The notes under the pieces are model-generated. The model had not been told where the DNA came from and did no database searches. It saw only the letters and a program-made list of their open reading frames with translations. Below are positions 1 through 8,196 of a stretch of 64,000 nucleotides of DNA, piece by piece. The stretch spans positions 105,298-169,297 of the forward strand of contig JACZKP010000110.1 in assembly GCA_014860005.1 (NCBI GenBank). The letters run 5' to 3'. Position 1 is the first letter of the stretch. Every line of letters begins with the position of its first letter. Origin of the DNA: Verrucomicrobiota bacterium (GTDB lineage Bacteria > Verrucomicrobiota > Verrucomicrobiae > Limisphaerales > UBA11358). Both the position numbers and the translations under genes were made by a program.

Positions 1-475
1 GAACGTGATACCCGATGACTGCCTTCGTGCTCCGCAAATGAGGATCACCGGATTTTCTCTTTCCGCCTTTTGCAGGCGATTGCTTGCTTGGCGAACGTCC
101 TGAAGCCGCCGAAGCAATTGGAAACGCACTCATGCCCCACAACTGGTCTCCCTGCCAGTAAAACGGCCAGCCATAATACCGGTGATACTCTTCTTCGTAT
201 TGCCGAGATACTGGCTTGTGCGATTCGATCAAAGGACTGTTCTCAATTTCTTGCCGAGTCAGATTGACGAGCAAGATCCTTCCGCCTTGATAGAGAGTGC
301 CCAGAGCATGGGGGGAGATCAGCACCAGACGACCCGGCATCCAGGAACCCGTATCGGCGACCAGATAACGAATCGCCCAGTTCTGGTCGTCGAAATAAAA
401 GTCATTCACATGGCCGATTTCGCCATCCGACGCACCGAGTTTGTCTTCAAAAAGTTTTTTAACGCTTCGTAACAT
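1..475 (-). CDS. PRC-barrel domain protein (3' part beyond window)
   Basis: An open frame on the minus strand starts with ATG at 475, with an AAAGG ribosome site about seven bases upstream, and runs off the left edge after about 158 codons. The N-terminus reads MLRSVKKLFEDKLGASDGE, followed by GHVNDFYFDDQNWAIRYLV, which is the classic PRC-barrel beta fold seen in RimM and photoreaction-centre H subunits. Free-standing bacterial PRC-barrel proteins are often stress-associated and their exact role is generally unknown. After residue 70 there is a second half-barrel-like stretch and then a basic, low-complexity tail. The gene follows the 191-aa gene by three bases, so the two are probably co-transcribed. 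The domain call is fairly secure; the function is not. Confidence 0.75.
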   Translation of the reverse strand, partial: MLRSVKKLFEDKLGASDGEIGHVNDFYFDDQNWAIRYLVADTGSWMPGRLVLISPHALGTLYQGGRILLVNLTRQEIENSPLIESHKPVSRQYEEEYHRYYGWPFYWQGDQLWGMSAFPIASAASGRSPSKQSPAKGGKRKSGDPHLRSTKAVIGYHV

Positions 476-478
476 AGA

Positions 479-1054
479 TCATACCTTTGTTAATGACTGG
501 GTTGGCGACCTTCTCACCAGGGCGTTGATCAGCTCCGCAGTTCCTCCCGAAACTGGGTTCGTAATTTGCACGGCTAAATGCGAGTCCATCGCCGGCCAAG
601 CCGTCTCCCTACAGAAGACTCGCACATTGGCGCTTTCGGTGATTTGTTTCAGCGTCGCACACACGGTAGTGGTTTCGCCGGCCTCGCGCGTTGGATCACC
701 CGGCAACAGCACTAGCGCGCCGGAGTCGGCCTGCTTTGAAGGAAGCCAATGGTCGATCCATCGTATGGCCTCAACGGGCAGTTCTTGGCTCTGGCGGGTC
801 ACGAAGACGATCATATCCGCCCCGAGGGCGTCACGCGTGGCAGCCTCGAACAGTTGCGGTTCTCGCAACACATCAAACTTCCAGAGATGACAGATGAAGT
901 GAAACAATTCGCCGTGATTGAACACCAACCTGTCAAAAAACTCCTTGGCGCGAATGCCGTCCGAATACTTGTCGTAGACCAGCACCACGCTGAACGCGGG
1001 GTCGGTTTTCAAGCGAAGTTGACCCGCGGTCGAAGGAGCGTTCGTGTTTCGCAT
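479..1054 (-). CDS. Hypothetical protein, 191 aa
   Basis: The start is ATG with N-terminus MRNTNAPSTAG. I do not recognise the family. The protein has a soluble alternating alpha/beta pattern: a hydrophobic strand (FSVVLVYDKY), an amphipathic helix, then GADMIVFVTR and GALVLLPGDP. It has no signal peptide or membrane segment. The pattern would suit a Rossmann-like or receiver-like fold but no phosphoacceptor motif is evident. It lies directly upstream of the PRC-barrel gene (three-base gap) and downstream of the NarL-type regulator, so it may be controlled with one or both of them. It could be a degenerate receiver. Confidence 0.55.
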   Translation of the reverse strand: MRNTNAPSTAGQLRLKTDPAFSVVLVYDKYSDGIRAKEFFDRLVFNHGELFHFICHLWKFDVLREPQLFEAATRDALGADMIVFVTRQSQELPVEAIRWIDHWLPSKQADSGALVLLPGDPTREAGETTTVCATLKQITESANVRVFCRETAWPAMDSHLAVQITNPVSGGTAELINALVRRSPTQSLTKV

Positions 1055-1245
1055 GACAACATTTTCGCGCGAAGACTACCTCGGGAAAATCGGCTGCGGG
1101 TCTGATCCTCGGTTGCGAGCCCGTCGGGTAGGGCATCGGGAAATGTCCTATGCCGGACAGAACTGGAGTGTCGCTCTTGGGAAGCGGAGAGAAACAAAAG
1201 GAGACAACCGGGCTTGGGAATTCCAACCGCAGCGGCTCGACGCGA

Positions 1246-1950
1246 TTACATCTGGGCCTCCACCCACTGCACGGCAAAGCGCGCCAGACTTGTCGCATCC
1301 CTCAATTGCAGCTTCTCTTTTAGATGCTCGCAGTAGGTCTGCACGGTCTTGATGCTCAAATGCAAGTCGTCCGCGATTTCTTTGGTCTTGCGGCCCTGGC
1401 CGAGTTGCTCGAGCACTTCCAGTTCGCGATCGCTCAGGCGTTCCACAGGTGAGACGCCTTTGGCGAAAGGACTATCGGCGACGTTATGGAGCATCTGTCG
1501 GGTCATGGTTTCGCTGAGATAAATCTCGCCGGCCAAGACTTGGCGAATCGCGTGCAAGAGCTTGGGCGGCGGCTCGTGCTTCATCAAGTAACCTCGCGCA
1601 CCCGCGCGGAGCGACCGTTGAGCATAGACCTGTTCATCGTGCATCGAGTGCACCAGCACGGGCAATTTCGGATGGCGTACCTTGAGGTCCTTGATGAGCT
1701 CAATGCCGTTCTCGCGGCGAAGCGTAATGTCCACGATGACCAGATCGGGCTGGGTGGTTTCGATTAACTCCAGTGCACGGTGGATGCTTTCGGCCTGCGC
1801 ACACACAATCAAATCTGCGGTCTCGTCGATCACCCGTGCCAGTCCTTCGCGCATGGTGGGGTGGTCATCAACCACCATGATGCGCGCGCTCTTCGGCGCG
1901 ATGCCGAGTGAGCGCCGCCCCGATGTTGAGCCTGGTTTCCGTCCGGTCAC
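1246..1950 (-). CDS. NarL/FixJ-type response regulator
   Basis: This is a 234-aa two-component regulator. A receiver domain spans about residues 22-140, with the acidic pair DD at 28-29, the phosphoacceptor Asp74 in VIVDIT and the conserved Lys124 in YLMK. A LuxR-type helix-turn-helix covers about residues 168-230 (LSDRELEVLEQLGQG, then KTVQTYCEHLKEKL). A short basic N-terminal extension precedes the receiver. It overlaps the kinase gene by four bases (ATGA), so kinase and regulator are a translationally coupled pair. Its targets cannot be read from sequence. The unknown gene and PRC-barrel gene immediately downstream are candidates. Confidence 0.92.
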   Translation of the reverse strand: MTGRKPGSTSGRRSLGIAPKSARIMVVDDHPTMREGLARVIDETADLIVCAQAESIHRALELIETTQPDLVIVDITLRRENGIELIKDLKVRHPKLPVLVHSMHDEQVYAQRSLRAGARGYLMKHEPPPKLLHAIRQVLAGEIYLSETMTRQMLHNVADSPFAKGVSPVERLSDRELEVLEQLGQGRKTKEIADDLHLSIKTVQTYCEHLKEKLQLRDATSLARFAVQWVEAQM

Positions 1951-3488
1951 GAGGTCCTCTCTTTCGGGAGGCCCAGTTGCGCGGGCAACACACAGGTGAG
2001 TACCGTGCCTTTGCGTGCATCCGGCTTGTGACTCAACTGGCCGCCGATTGTGCGGGCGCGATACTTCATGATTTCCAAACCCATGCCTCGCGTCTCTGGC
2101 AACATTTGAGGAAACCCTTGCCCGTTGTCTTTGACGCAGAGCGTCACCGCGTCGTCGGTTGCCGAAAGCGCGATGACTACCCGCGTGGCCTTGCCGTGCC
2201 GGATGGCGTTCTGCACGGACTCCTGGGCAATGCGGTACAAATGAATCGCGGTGGGGTTATCGTGGATCAGCACAGGTTTGGGGCATACAAACCGGCTGGG
2301 GACGCCATAAATGCCTTTGACCGTAACGGCCAACGCGCGCAGGGCGTGCATGAGACCAGTCGCTGCAAGTTCCACCGGGAACAACCCCCGAGCCAGGGAG
2401 CGCGCCTGATCCACAGCCTGATCGAGCAATTGCGTGATGCGGGCGCTGTCGACCGCTTCGGGTAGGGACTTCTGAACCAACCTTTCGTGTAACACGTGGT
2501 GGAGATACACAATGCCCCGCAAGTGCTGGGTCAATCCGTCGTGCAGGTCCTGTCCGATCCGTCGTTGTTCGCGCTCACTAATTTCCAGAATTTCCGCTTC
2601 CAGCCGTTTGCGCTCCCAGTATCCTTTCAAGGCTTCGGCTACGCCGTTAATCAGTTTTCTTTCTTCGACCAGGAAAGGGCCCTCTGCCGCCGAGGGGCGC
2701 TCCACCAAATAGACGACCTCAACCATGCCTTTTCGACCATCCGTCGCCGTGAACTCGGCTTTCTGACTCCAACGGGAGGAACGAAAGTTGGGCGTCTTGA
2801 ACTCCACCTCGCCCAACTGCACCCGGGCTGCGGCGATTTCTGGGTATTGCCAGGCTGGAGGCAAAAGCGACGTGATTTCCTCCATTAACGTCAGCGTTGA
2901 CTTTTCCTCCATTTGCGCCAGGTGCGCCACACTGTACATCACGGTGAGTTCCTTGACGCGCTCACTCAGTTGGCGAACGAGCCGACCACGCTCGGACTCA
3001 GCTCGTTTCCGGTCCGCGATGTCATGCCCCACTGCCGAAACACCGACGAGTGCCCCGTGTGCATCCTTGATTGGCGAGACAGTGAGAGCGATGTCCACCA
3101 GTCTGCCGTCCTTGGCCAAACGCTGCGTCTCATAATGGTCCACGCCCTCACCACGCCGGACCTTTTGAAAGATCTTCGCTTCCTCCCCCGCTTGGTGCGA
3201 TGGGATCAGCATGCTGATCGATTTTCCGATAGCCTCTGCAGCGGAGTAGCCATAGAGCCGCTCCGCACCCTGATTCCAACTGTCTATGATACCCTTCTGC
3301 GTGTAGCTGATGATGGCGTCGTTACTAGATTCAACAATGGCCGCGAGTCGGGCTTTGTCGGCGGAACTGCTAACTTGCTTCGATGTATCAATGGACCTTC
3401 CGCCAGAACGGCGACCAGCTTGCGTGCCGGACGCACGGTGTCGGCGCTGTAAAACAGTTTGTAGGCTTGTCATGGCAGAGTCATCCAA
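1947..3488 (-). CDS. PAS-domain NarX-type sensor histidine kinase
   Basis: The 513-aa kinase has a PAS domain at about residues 45-160 (SSNDAIISYTQ, then WNQGAERLYGYSAAEAIGKS). A GAF-like or coiled region follows. The HisKA_3 dimerisation segment carries the phosphoacceptor His316 in RRIGQDLHDGLTQHL. A C-terminal HATPase domain has the G-box VKDNGQGF. There is no membrane segment, so it is a cytoplasmic sensor, and the PAS domain may bind a cofactor or small ligand. This architecture is typical of kinases that pair with NarL-type regulators, and its partner overlaps its stop codon. Proximity to the nitric-oxide genes makes redox or NO/oxygen sensing a reasonable guess but no haem-ligand motif was proven. 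Confidence 0.92.
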   Translation of the reverse strand: MDDSAMTSLQTVLQRRHRASGTQAGRRSGGRSIDTSKQVSSSADKARLAAIVESSNDAIISYTQKGIIDSWNQGAERLYGYSAAEAIGKSISMLIPSHQAGEEAKIFQKVRRGEGVDHYETQRLAKDGRLVDIALTVSPIKDAHGALVGVSAVGHDIADRKRAESERGRLVRQLSERVKELTVMYSVAHLAQMEEKSTLTLMEEITSLLPPAWQYPEIAAARVQLGEVEFKTPNFRSSRWSQKAEFTATDGRKGMVEVVYLVERPSAAEGPFLVEERKLINGVAEALKGYWERKRLEAEILEISEREQRRIGQDLHDGLTQHLRGIVYLHHVLHERLVQKSLPEAVDSARITQLLDQAVDQARSLARGLFPVELAATGLMHALRALAVTVKGIYGVPSRFVCPKPVLIHDNPTAIHLYRIAQESVQNAIRHGKATRVVIALSATDDAVTLCVKDNGQGFPQMLPETRGMGLEIMKYRARTIGGQLSHKPDARKGTVLTCVLPAQLGLPKERTS

Positions 3489-3641
3489 GACAAAGCGTAA
3501 TCAACGCTTGCGTACTCGGAAAGGCGATTCCGGCAGGCGTTGTCAGCAAGCCAGACAAACTAACTCCGCGAAGGCGCCCTATGTCGCAAAGCTCCAGTCG
3601 GCTCGGCGGAAGCGTTGATGGCAAGGTTAATAACGTGCTTT

Positions 3642-4127
3642 TCACGATTCCTTGTGGGACAACGCAATTGCAGACTTGGTCCGGTCATAAGTTCCGGGAA
3701 CTGAGCGGAAGCTGATCGCAAAACGATTCCAGCCGTTGATCGCTACCACCGCAGCGGTGAGGTTCACAATGTCCTTTTCCAAGAAATGCCGGTGCATGAG
3801 TTCATACACTTCATCTGGCACTTGCGACTTGGCCACCTGTGTAACCGCCTCGGTCCAGGCCAAGGCAGCGCGTTCCTGCTCCGTGAAGAACGGCGTTTCC
3901 CGCCAGGCGTTGAGAGCGTAAATGCGTTGTTCGGATTCGCCCTGGGCACGCGCGTCCTTCGTGTGCATGTCCAGACAATAGGCGCAGCCGTTAATTTGCG
4001 AGGCGCGGATTTTGATGAGTTCCAACAGAGTTGGATTCAACCCGCAACCGCGGACATAATCTTCGAAAGCCCGCATCGCTTTAAAGGCGTCGGGCGCGAC
4101 CTGAGTGTATTCAAGACGTGATGTCAT
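3642..4127 (-). CDS. Carboxymuconolactone decarboxylase / AhpD-family protein
   Basis: The 161-aa protein has the AhpD-type core ELIKIRASQINGCAYCLDMH, where CxxC (C-A-Y-C) followed by His is the redox-active peroxidatic site of alkylhydroperoxidase-like proteins. Length and the downstream helical region (RETPFFTEQERAALAWTEAV) match this family of small all-helical proteins that reduce peroxides or act as thiol oxidoreductases. It is the last gene of the long leftward run, 46 bases after the membrane molybdoenzyme. A role in thiol or peroxide defence fits the operon theme of NO and sulfur chemistry. The substrate is unknown. Confidence 0.88.
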   Translation of the reverse strand: MTSRLEYTQVAPDAFKAMRAFEDYVRGCGLNPTLLELIKIRASQINGCAYCLDMHTKDARAQGESEQRIYALNAWRETPFFTEQERAALAWTEAVTQVAKSQVPDEVYELMHRHFLEKDIVNLTAAVVAINGWNRFAISFRSVPGTYDRTKSAIALSHKES

Positions 4128-4173
4128 AATTCAAATTGCCTGTCTCTACCTGTCGCATGGCGAAGCGGGTTGG

Positions 4174-5835
4174 TCAGATATTGGGTAGCAAATCGAAGTA
4201 TTCGTCGTCTTCGTTCTTGCCGCCCTCGCCCTGGCCCACGCTCTTTTCCGACTCGACGAACTCGATCCGTTCAATCCACTTAACCATCTTGTAGCCCAGT
4301 TGATTTTCAACGCGTAGCCGCAGTGGCGCGCCATACACCCCTGGCAACGGCTGTCCGTTCATGTGGGTTGCCAGCAGGCATTGTGGCTTGAGCGCATTCT
4401 CGATGGTCTGGGTATCGTAATACGCGCCGCCATAAAGAGCCTCGCCGAAGGAATAGAACACCACGGTCCGCGCTTCCGGTTTCGGGCGCACCAGGTCAAT
4501 GAGGGTTTTCATCGGAATGCCTCCCCACTGCGCGATCCCGCTCCAGCCCTGAATGCAGTGGTGCATGGTGATCTGTTCTGTTTCTCCGAGTTTGGCAATA
4601 TCACGGAGCGAGAGTTCAACTGGCCGCTCGACCAAGCCGCCCACCTTCAGGCGGTAGTCCCGGAAGCCACCTTCCGCTAAACTTCGCCAATCGCTTCTCG
4701 ACGGTACCTTCCCGTTCGGCCAGAAGTGGGGCGAGATGTCGTCCGCCGTGTAGTGTTGTTGAGGAACCAACCGATTGAGGGTGAGCAACTGCATCGGATA
4801 AGTGACGAGTTTCAACGCGTGCTGGAGCCTTCGCGGGTGGTGCCAGGAAAGGTAGTGTGCCACCACCCAGAAGAGCACCACCACGCTAATACCAACGAAA
4901 CCCAGAATCATTCCTCGGAGACTGAGATCGTCGATCCCCAACACGATGTGATTCATGTTACGCACAAAGCCGGTCATCGCCACCAGTGTCACATGCACTG
5001 CGATGAAGCCAACGAAGCTAAGCATAGTCAGGAAGTGGATCGAACGCGCGGATTGTCGGCCTCCAAAAAGACGCGCAAACCAAGGGAAACCATTCACTAC
5101 CGCCGGCGACATGGCAATGCCCGTCAGAATGGCCAGGGGGCCGAATACGAAAACCACGGTGAAATAGGCGAGCTGTTGCAGCGGGTTATAGGCATAGAAT
5201 CCATTTGGCTCGGGCGGCAGATGGAGCGTGGCATAATGAACCCAGGTGTCCCACGCGTGGCCGAACACGTGGGTCGAGGTGGGCACCAGTCTCCGCCACT
5301 GCTCGCTGACGAAAAGCATGGTGATAAAGAAGACGCCTGTGAGAATGAACCCATGCACGTTGATGAAGTGCCAGACGCGCGCAATTCCGATCGTGTGACG
5401 ATATCCCGGTGTGCTAACCAATGGCGAGAGGTAGCGGGCGTCGTCTTTTGCCGTCCAGAGCCGGTCACGGGGAACTTCGAGCGGTGTCAGACGAATCCAT
5501 TCCGTCCCCGGCGTGCAGTGATCGTTGAAATATAGACGGGGATGATCCATCAGGATGGATAGACCACTGCGGATCAGCATCATCACAAAGAAGAAATTCA
5601 AAAAGTGACAGAACCGCAACCAGAGCGGGAAGCCATGCGGACCTGCAAGATTGCGGACCGCCGGCTCAGGAGCGATGGCAGGCAGGCCCGTCACCGCGAA
5701 CTCGATCCACGCCGCCGCAATCAACGACAGCACCACCACTCCACTCCCAACCAGAATGGAAGGCCGAATCCAGACGCGGAACCGACGATCTTCCGGATAA
5801 TGAACGGCCTGGTGTGCGGCATCAAAAGTGATCAT
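4174..5835 (-). CDS. Cytochrome b561-like membrane domain fused to sulfite-oxidase-type molybdopterin domain
   Basis: From the ATG at 5835 the protein is 553 aa. The upstream open frame is ignored because this ATG overlaps the GNAT stop as ATGA. The first half has several membrane helices with histidines suited to b-type haem (FCHFLNFFFVMML; HFINVHGFILTGVFFITML; HFLTMLSFVGFIAVHVTL). The second half is a YedY/sulfite-oxidase-like fold: DYRLKVGGLVERPVELSL, then MHHCIQGWSGIAQWGG, whose cysteine is the expected molybdenum ligand. Separate genes for these parts (MsrP/MsrQ-like) are common. Here they are one chain, predicted to pass electrons between the quinone pool and a molybdenum site. The substrate is unknown; methionine sulfoxide or another S/N-oxide is possible. 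No TAT signal is seen, so the side of the membrane is uncertain. Confidence 0.85.
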   Translation of the reverse strand: MITFDAAHQAVHYPEDRRFRVWIRPSILVGSGVVVLSLIAAAWIEFAVTGLPAIAPEPAVRNLAGPHGFPLWLRFCHFLNFFFVMMLIRSGLSILMDHPRLYFNDHCTPGTEWIRLTPLEVPRDRLWTAKDDARYLSPLVSTPGYRHTIGIARVWHFINVHGFILTGVFFITMLFVSEQWRRLVPTSTHVFGHAWDTWVHYATLHLPPEPNGFYAYNPLQQLAYFTVVFVFGPLAILTGIAMSPAVVNGFPWFARLFGGRQSARSIHFLTMLSFVGFIAVHVTLVAMTGFVRNMNHIVLGIDDLSLRGMILGFVGISVVVLFWVVAHYLSWHHPRRLQHALKLVTYPMQLLTLNRLVPQQHYTADDISPHFWPNGKVPSRSDWRSLAEGGFRDYRLKVGGLVERPVELSLRDIAKLGETEQITMHHCIQGWSGIAQWGGIPMKTLIDLVRPKPEARTVVFYSFGEALYGGAYYDTQTIENALKPQCLLATHMNGQPLPGVYGAPLRLRVENQLGYKMVKWIERIEFVESEKSVGQGEGGKNEDDEYFDLLPNI

Positions 5836-6131
5836 GACGACAACTCCTGGTCCACCAAATCGGCAAATTCGGGATGCCGTTTGATGAATGCGGCGACATA
5901 CGAACAGCGGGGAATAATCCTCCAACGTCGTTGACGCGCCTCTTCCAGCGCGGCGCGGGCCAGCTTCGCGGCAATGCCTCGACCACGAAGTGCGTCTGGG
6001 ACAAACGTGTGATCGAACACGACGCAGTCGCCCTTAAACGTGTAGCTGAGGAACGACGGAGACCCGTCACCGGGCTGGTCTTCAAAGCGCCGAAGGCTGA
6101 CGTTATGCACAACAGGAAGCGGAGAACTCAT
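5832..6131 (-). CDS. GNAT-family N-acetyltransferase (YidJ/COG2388-like)
   Basis: This 99-aa protein is about the length of the small GNAT subfamily. It contains VFDHTFVPDALRGRGIAAKL, the acetyl-CoA pyrophosphate-binding loop (RGRGIAAKL), followed by the helix ALEEARQR and IIPRCSYVAAFIKRHPEF, the conserved C-terminal motif of the YjdJ/NATD1 group. It overlaps the upstream trans-sulfuration gene and the downstream membrane oxidoreductase by four bases each, which indicates tight coupling. The acceptor substrate is unknown. Members of this group are usually annotated as predicted acetyltransferases only. Confidence 0.9.
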   Translation of the reverse strand: MSSPLPVVHNVSLRRFEDQPGDGSPSFLSYTFKGDCVVFDHTFVPDALRGRGIAAKLARAALEEARQRRWRIIPRCSYVAAFIKRHPEFADLVDQELSS

Positions 6132-7294
6132 AACGCCGCTCCCGATTCGGCAACCAGGGCTTGTTGAAAGTCTTTAATCAAGTCCTCGATATCCTCGATA
6201 CCCACCGAGACACGCACCAGTCCGTCGCTGATGCCGGCGCGCTGGTGTTCGACAGGCGTCATGAGCCGATGAGAGGTTCGGCTGGGAACGCAGACGAGAC
6301 TTTCCACGCCGCCCAGGCTCAAGGCGGGCATGACCACACGCAAGCGGCTTAAGAACTGGTCCACCTGCCGGGGATCGCGCAATTCGAAAGACAACATTCC
6401 GCCATAACTCCGCATCTGCCGCGCAGCGATGGCGTGATCGGAATGGTCCGGCAGGCCAGGATAATTTACGCGCGCCACGGCAGGATGCTTTTGCAGGAAA
6501 CGTGCAAGGAGATTGGCATTGTCGTTGTGCTGCCGCATCCGTAGCGCAAGCGTTTTCAAGCCGCGTTCGAGTTGGTAGCACGAGTTCGCGTCCAACATGC
6601 CGCCGAAGTTCGTGGCACATTCAATAAGCCGGCGAATCACGCCAGTGGACGAAATGACAACGCCCGCGTTCACATCGCTGTGGCCATTGAGGTATTTCGT
6701 GGCGCTGTGAATGACAGCGTCGAATCCAAGCGGGATGGGATTCTGGTTGATCGGCGTGGCGAAAGTGTTGTCAATTACGGTCAGAACCCCGCACTCGCGA
6801 CCAAGCTTGCCGATGGCAGCCAGGTCCACGCATTGCAACAGCGGGTTGGACGGCGACTCCACATAAATCAAGCGTGTATTGGGTCGGAGCGCCGCTGCGA
6901 ATTCCTCCGCAGTGCGGTTGAAGGAAACTTCGACACCGAGGCGCATAAGCTCCTTCGTCACTAACTGATGCGTGCCGCCATAAAGGTCTGCCTGAAATGC
7001 GGCATGGTCGCCAGGTTTTAGATACGCCAAGAGCAGCGTCGTAATCGCCGCCATGCCCGAGCCGAACACCAGCGCGTCTTCGCCTTGTTCCAGCGCAGCG
7101 AGTTTGCGGCAAATGACGCGCTGATTGGGCGTGTTGAAGTAGCGCGGATAGATGTTCGCGTTGGCCGCGTTTGGAAAAGCATAGGCGGTGGAGGTGTAAA
7201 TGGGGCTGTTCGCACCACCGGTGCTTTCATCACGATGAGTGCCGGCATGGACGCTAAGAGTGGATGTGCCGAAATGGAGTGAATCAGCGTTCAT
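6128..7294 (-). CDS. Trans-sulfuration PLP enzyme (cystathionine gamma-synthase/lyase family)
   Basis: The 388-aa length is typical of MetB/MetC/cystathionine gamma-lyase enzymes. Motifs include TLSVHAGTHRD at the N-terminus, PIYTSTAYAF, FGSGMAAITTLLLA, YVESPSNPLLQ, VIDNTFATP and SATKYLNGHSD, whose lysine forms the PLP aldimine. Such enzymes move sulfur between cysteine and homocysteine or release H2S. Which reaction occurs cannot be settled from sequence. It starts inside the DUF488 gene (11-base overlap) and its stop overlaps the GNAT start. Its place in a run led by Fe-S repair and cysteine synthase genes suggests sulfur mobilisation rather than ordinary methionine synthesis. Confidence 0.93.
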   Translation of the reverse strand: MNADSLHFGTSTLSVHAGTHRDESTGGANSPIYTSTAYAFPNAANANIYPRYFNTPNQRVICRKLAALEQGEDALVFGSGMAAITTLLLAYLKPGDHAAFQADLYGGTHQLVTKELMRLGVEVSFNRTAEEFAAALRPNTRLIYVESPSNPLLQCVDLAAIGKLGRECGVLTVIDNTFATPINQNPIPLGFDAVIHSATKYLNGHSDVNAGVVISSTGVIRRLIECATNFGGMLDANSCYQLERGLKTLALRMRQHNDNANLLARFLQKHPAVARVNYPGLPDHSDHAIAARQMRSYGGMLSFELRDPRQVDQFLSRLRVVMPALSLGGVESLVCVPSRTSHRLMTPVEHQRAGISDGLVRVSVGIEDIEDLIKDFQQALVAESGAAL

Positions 7295-7682
7295 GTCGTT
7301 TGGGAGTGCGCTTTTGGTTCTTGCACGTAGCGGATGATGGCTTCAGGAGAAACTCACGCAGCACCACCGCCTGGTTGTGCGCCTCGTCGTGTGCAGAATA
7401 CACCAGAGTCACGGGCCCGCACTTCAGGGCGTCGCGCAAGGGCCGCATGGCCGCTTGCTGCACTTTCAGTTCGTCCCGGTAACGGCGCCGAAACTCCTCC
7501 CAGCGCTCTGGGTCATGCCCAAACCAGCACCGCAACGCATCGCTCGGCGCGACCTCCTTGAGCCAGCCGGCGAGGACCAGCGCTTCTTTTCGCACGCCGC
7601 GCGGCCAGAGCCGATCCACCAGAAAGCGCTCACCATCCTCTGGCGCGGCAGGTTCGTAGGCGCGTTTGATGTGAAGTTTCAT
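7284..7682 (-). CDS. DUF488 family protein
   Basis: The 132-aa protein begins MKLHIKRAYEPAAPEDG and has the family hallmarks FLVDRLWPRGVRKEAL, WFGHDPERWEEFRRRY and VTLVYSAHDEAHNQAVVL. DUF488 proteins are small, widespread in bacteria and lack an established reaction. They are often near redox or nucleic-acid genes. The gene lies ten bases after the DGC gene and overlaps the trans-sulfuration gene, so it belongs to the same transcript. The family call is secure and the function is open. Confidence 0.92.
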   Translation of the reverse strand: MKLHIKRAYEPAAPEDGERFLVDRLWPRGVRKEALVLAGWLKEVAPSDALRCWFGHDPERWEEFRRRYRDELKVQQAAMRPLRDALKCGPVTLVYSAHDEAHNQAVVLREFLLKPSSATCKNQKRTPKRHER

Positions 7683-7692
7683 GGTGGCGGAT

Positions 7693-8196
7693 TCACCAAT
7701 TCTTGAACTCGTTCAAATAGCATGGCGGGCTCGATGGTTCGTACGGCTCATCGTCCGCGGAGTTGGGTGAACTGGTTGATGGTGGCGGCGCAGCGTTATT
7801 CGGCGTCTCGGCAGTATTCGTTACCGCCCGAGCGACGGGTTTGACGTCGCTCCGAATCCGCTGGAGCATCCGCGCGGCCTCCTGCGGGTCGAAATCCTCA
7901 TGGTATTGCTTCTTCACGCCCATCTTGCTGAGGTCGTAATGTCGGTCGGCTGTAATCCCGTGGCGCTTGAGGATCTGCGCCGCGCAATGAAGCGGGCAAC
8001 CGTCGAGTGCAATGATGGGCCGACCGGATTTGGCCGTGCGCACCAGCGGCTTCACGTCGCCGCCCACACCCGCAATGCAGGACATCTCGGCGACTTTGAG
8101 CCGGTCCAATTTCAGCGCGATGTAATTCGCCATCTGCGCGGCGCTGGAAGCGCCGGAACAGGAGTAAACCAAGGGCGGCTTGTTCTCTTGGCTCAT
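7693..8196 (-). CDS. DGC-domain putative zinc-binding protein
   Basis: The 167-aa protein contains the signature IIALDGCPLHCAAQILKRHG (DGCxxxC), an upstream YSCSGASSAAQMANYIAL and a cysteine at AEMSCIAGVGGDV. These conserved cysteines define the DGC family, predicted to bind zinc or another thiophilic metal or to carry persulfide. A proline- and serine-rich tail of about 45 residues follows the domain and looks disordered. It overlaps the racemase gene by four bases. Cysteine-rich DGC proteins between a rhodanese and PLP sulfur enzymes suggest a sulfur- or metal-carrier role, which is inference. Confidence 0.88.
   Translation of the reverse strand: MSQENKPPLVYSCSGASSAAQMANYIALKLDRLKVAEMSCIAGVGGDVKPLVRTAKSGRPIIALDGCPLHCAAQILKRHGITADRHYDLSKMGVKKQYHEDFDPQEAARMLQRIRSDVKPVARAVTNTAETPNNAAPPPSTSSPNSADDEPYEPSSPPCYLNEFKNW

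Noticed and set aside
2496..2888. Antisense frames across the histidine kinase and many other genes
   Set aside because: They mirror strong genes with clear domains on the other strand and lack their own domains.
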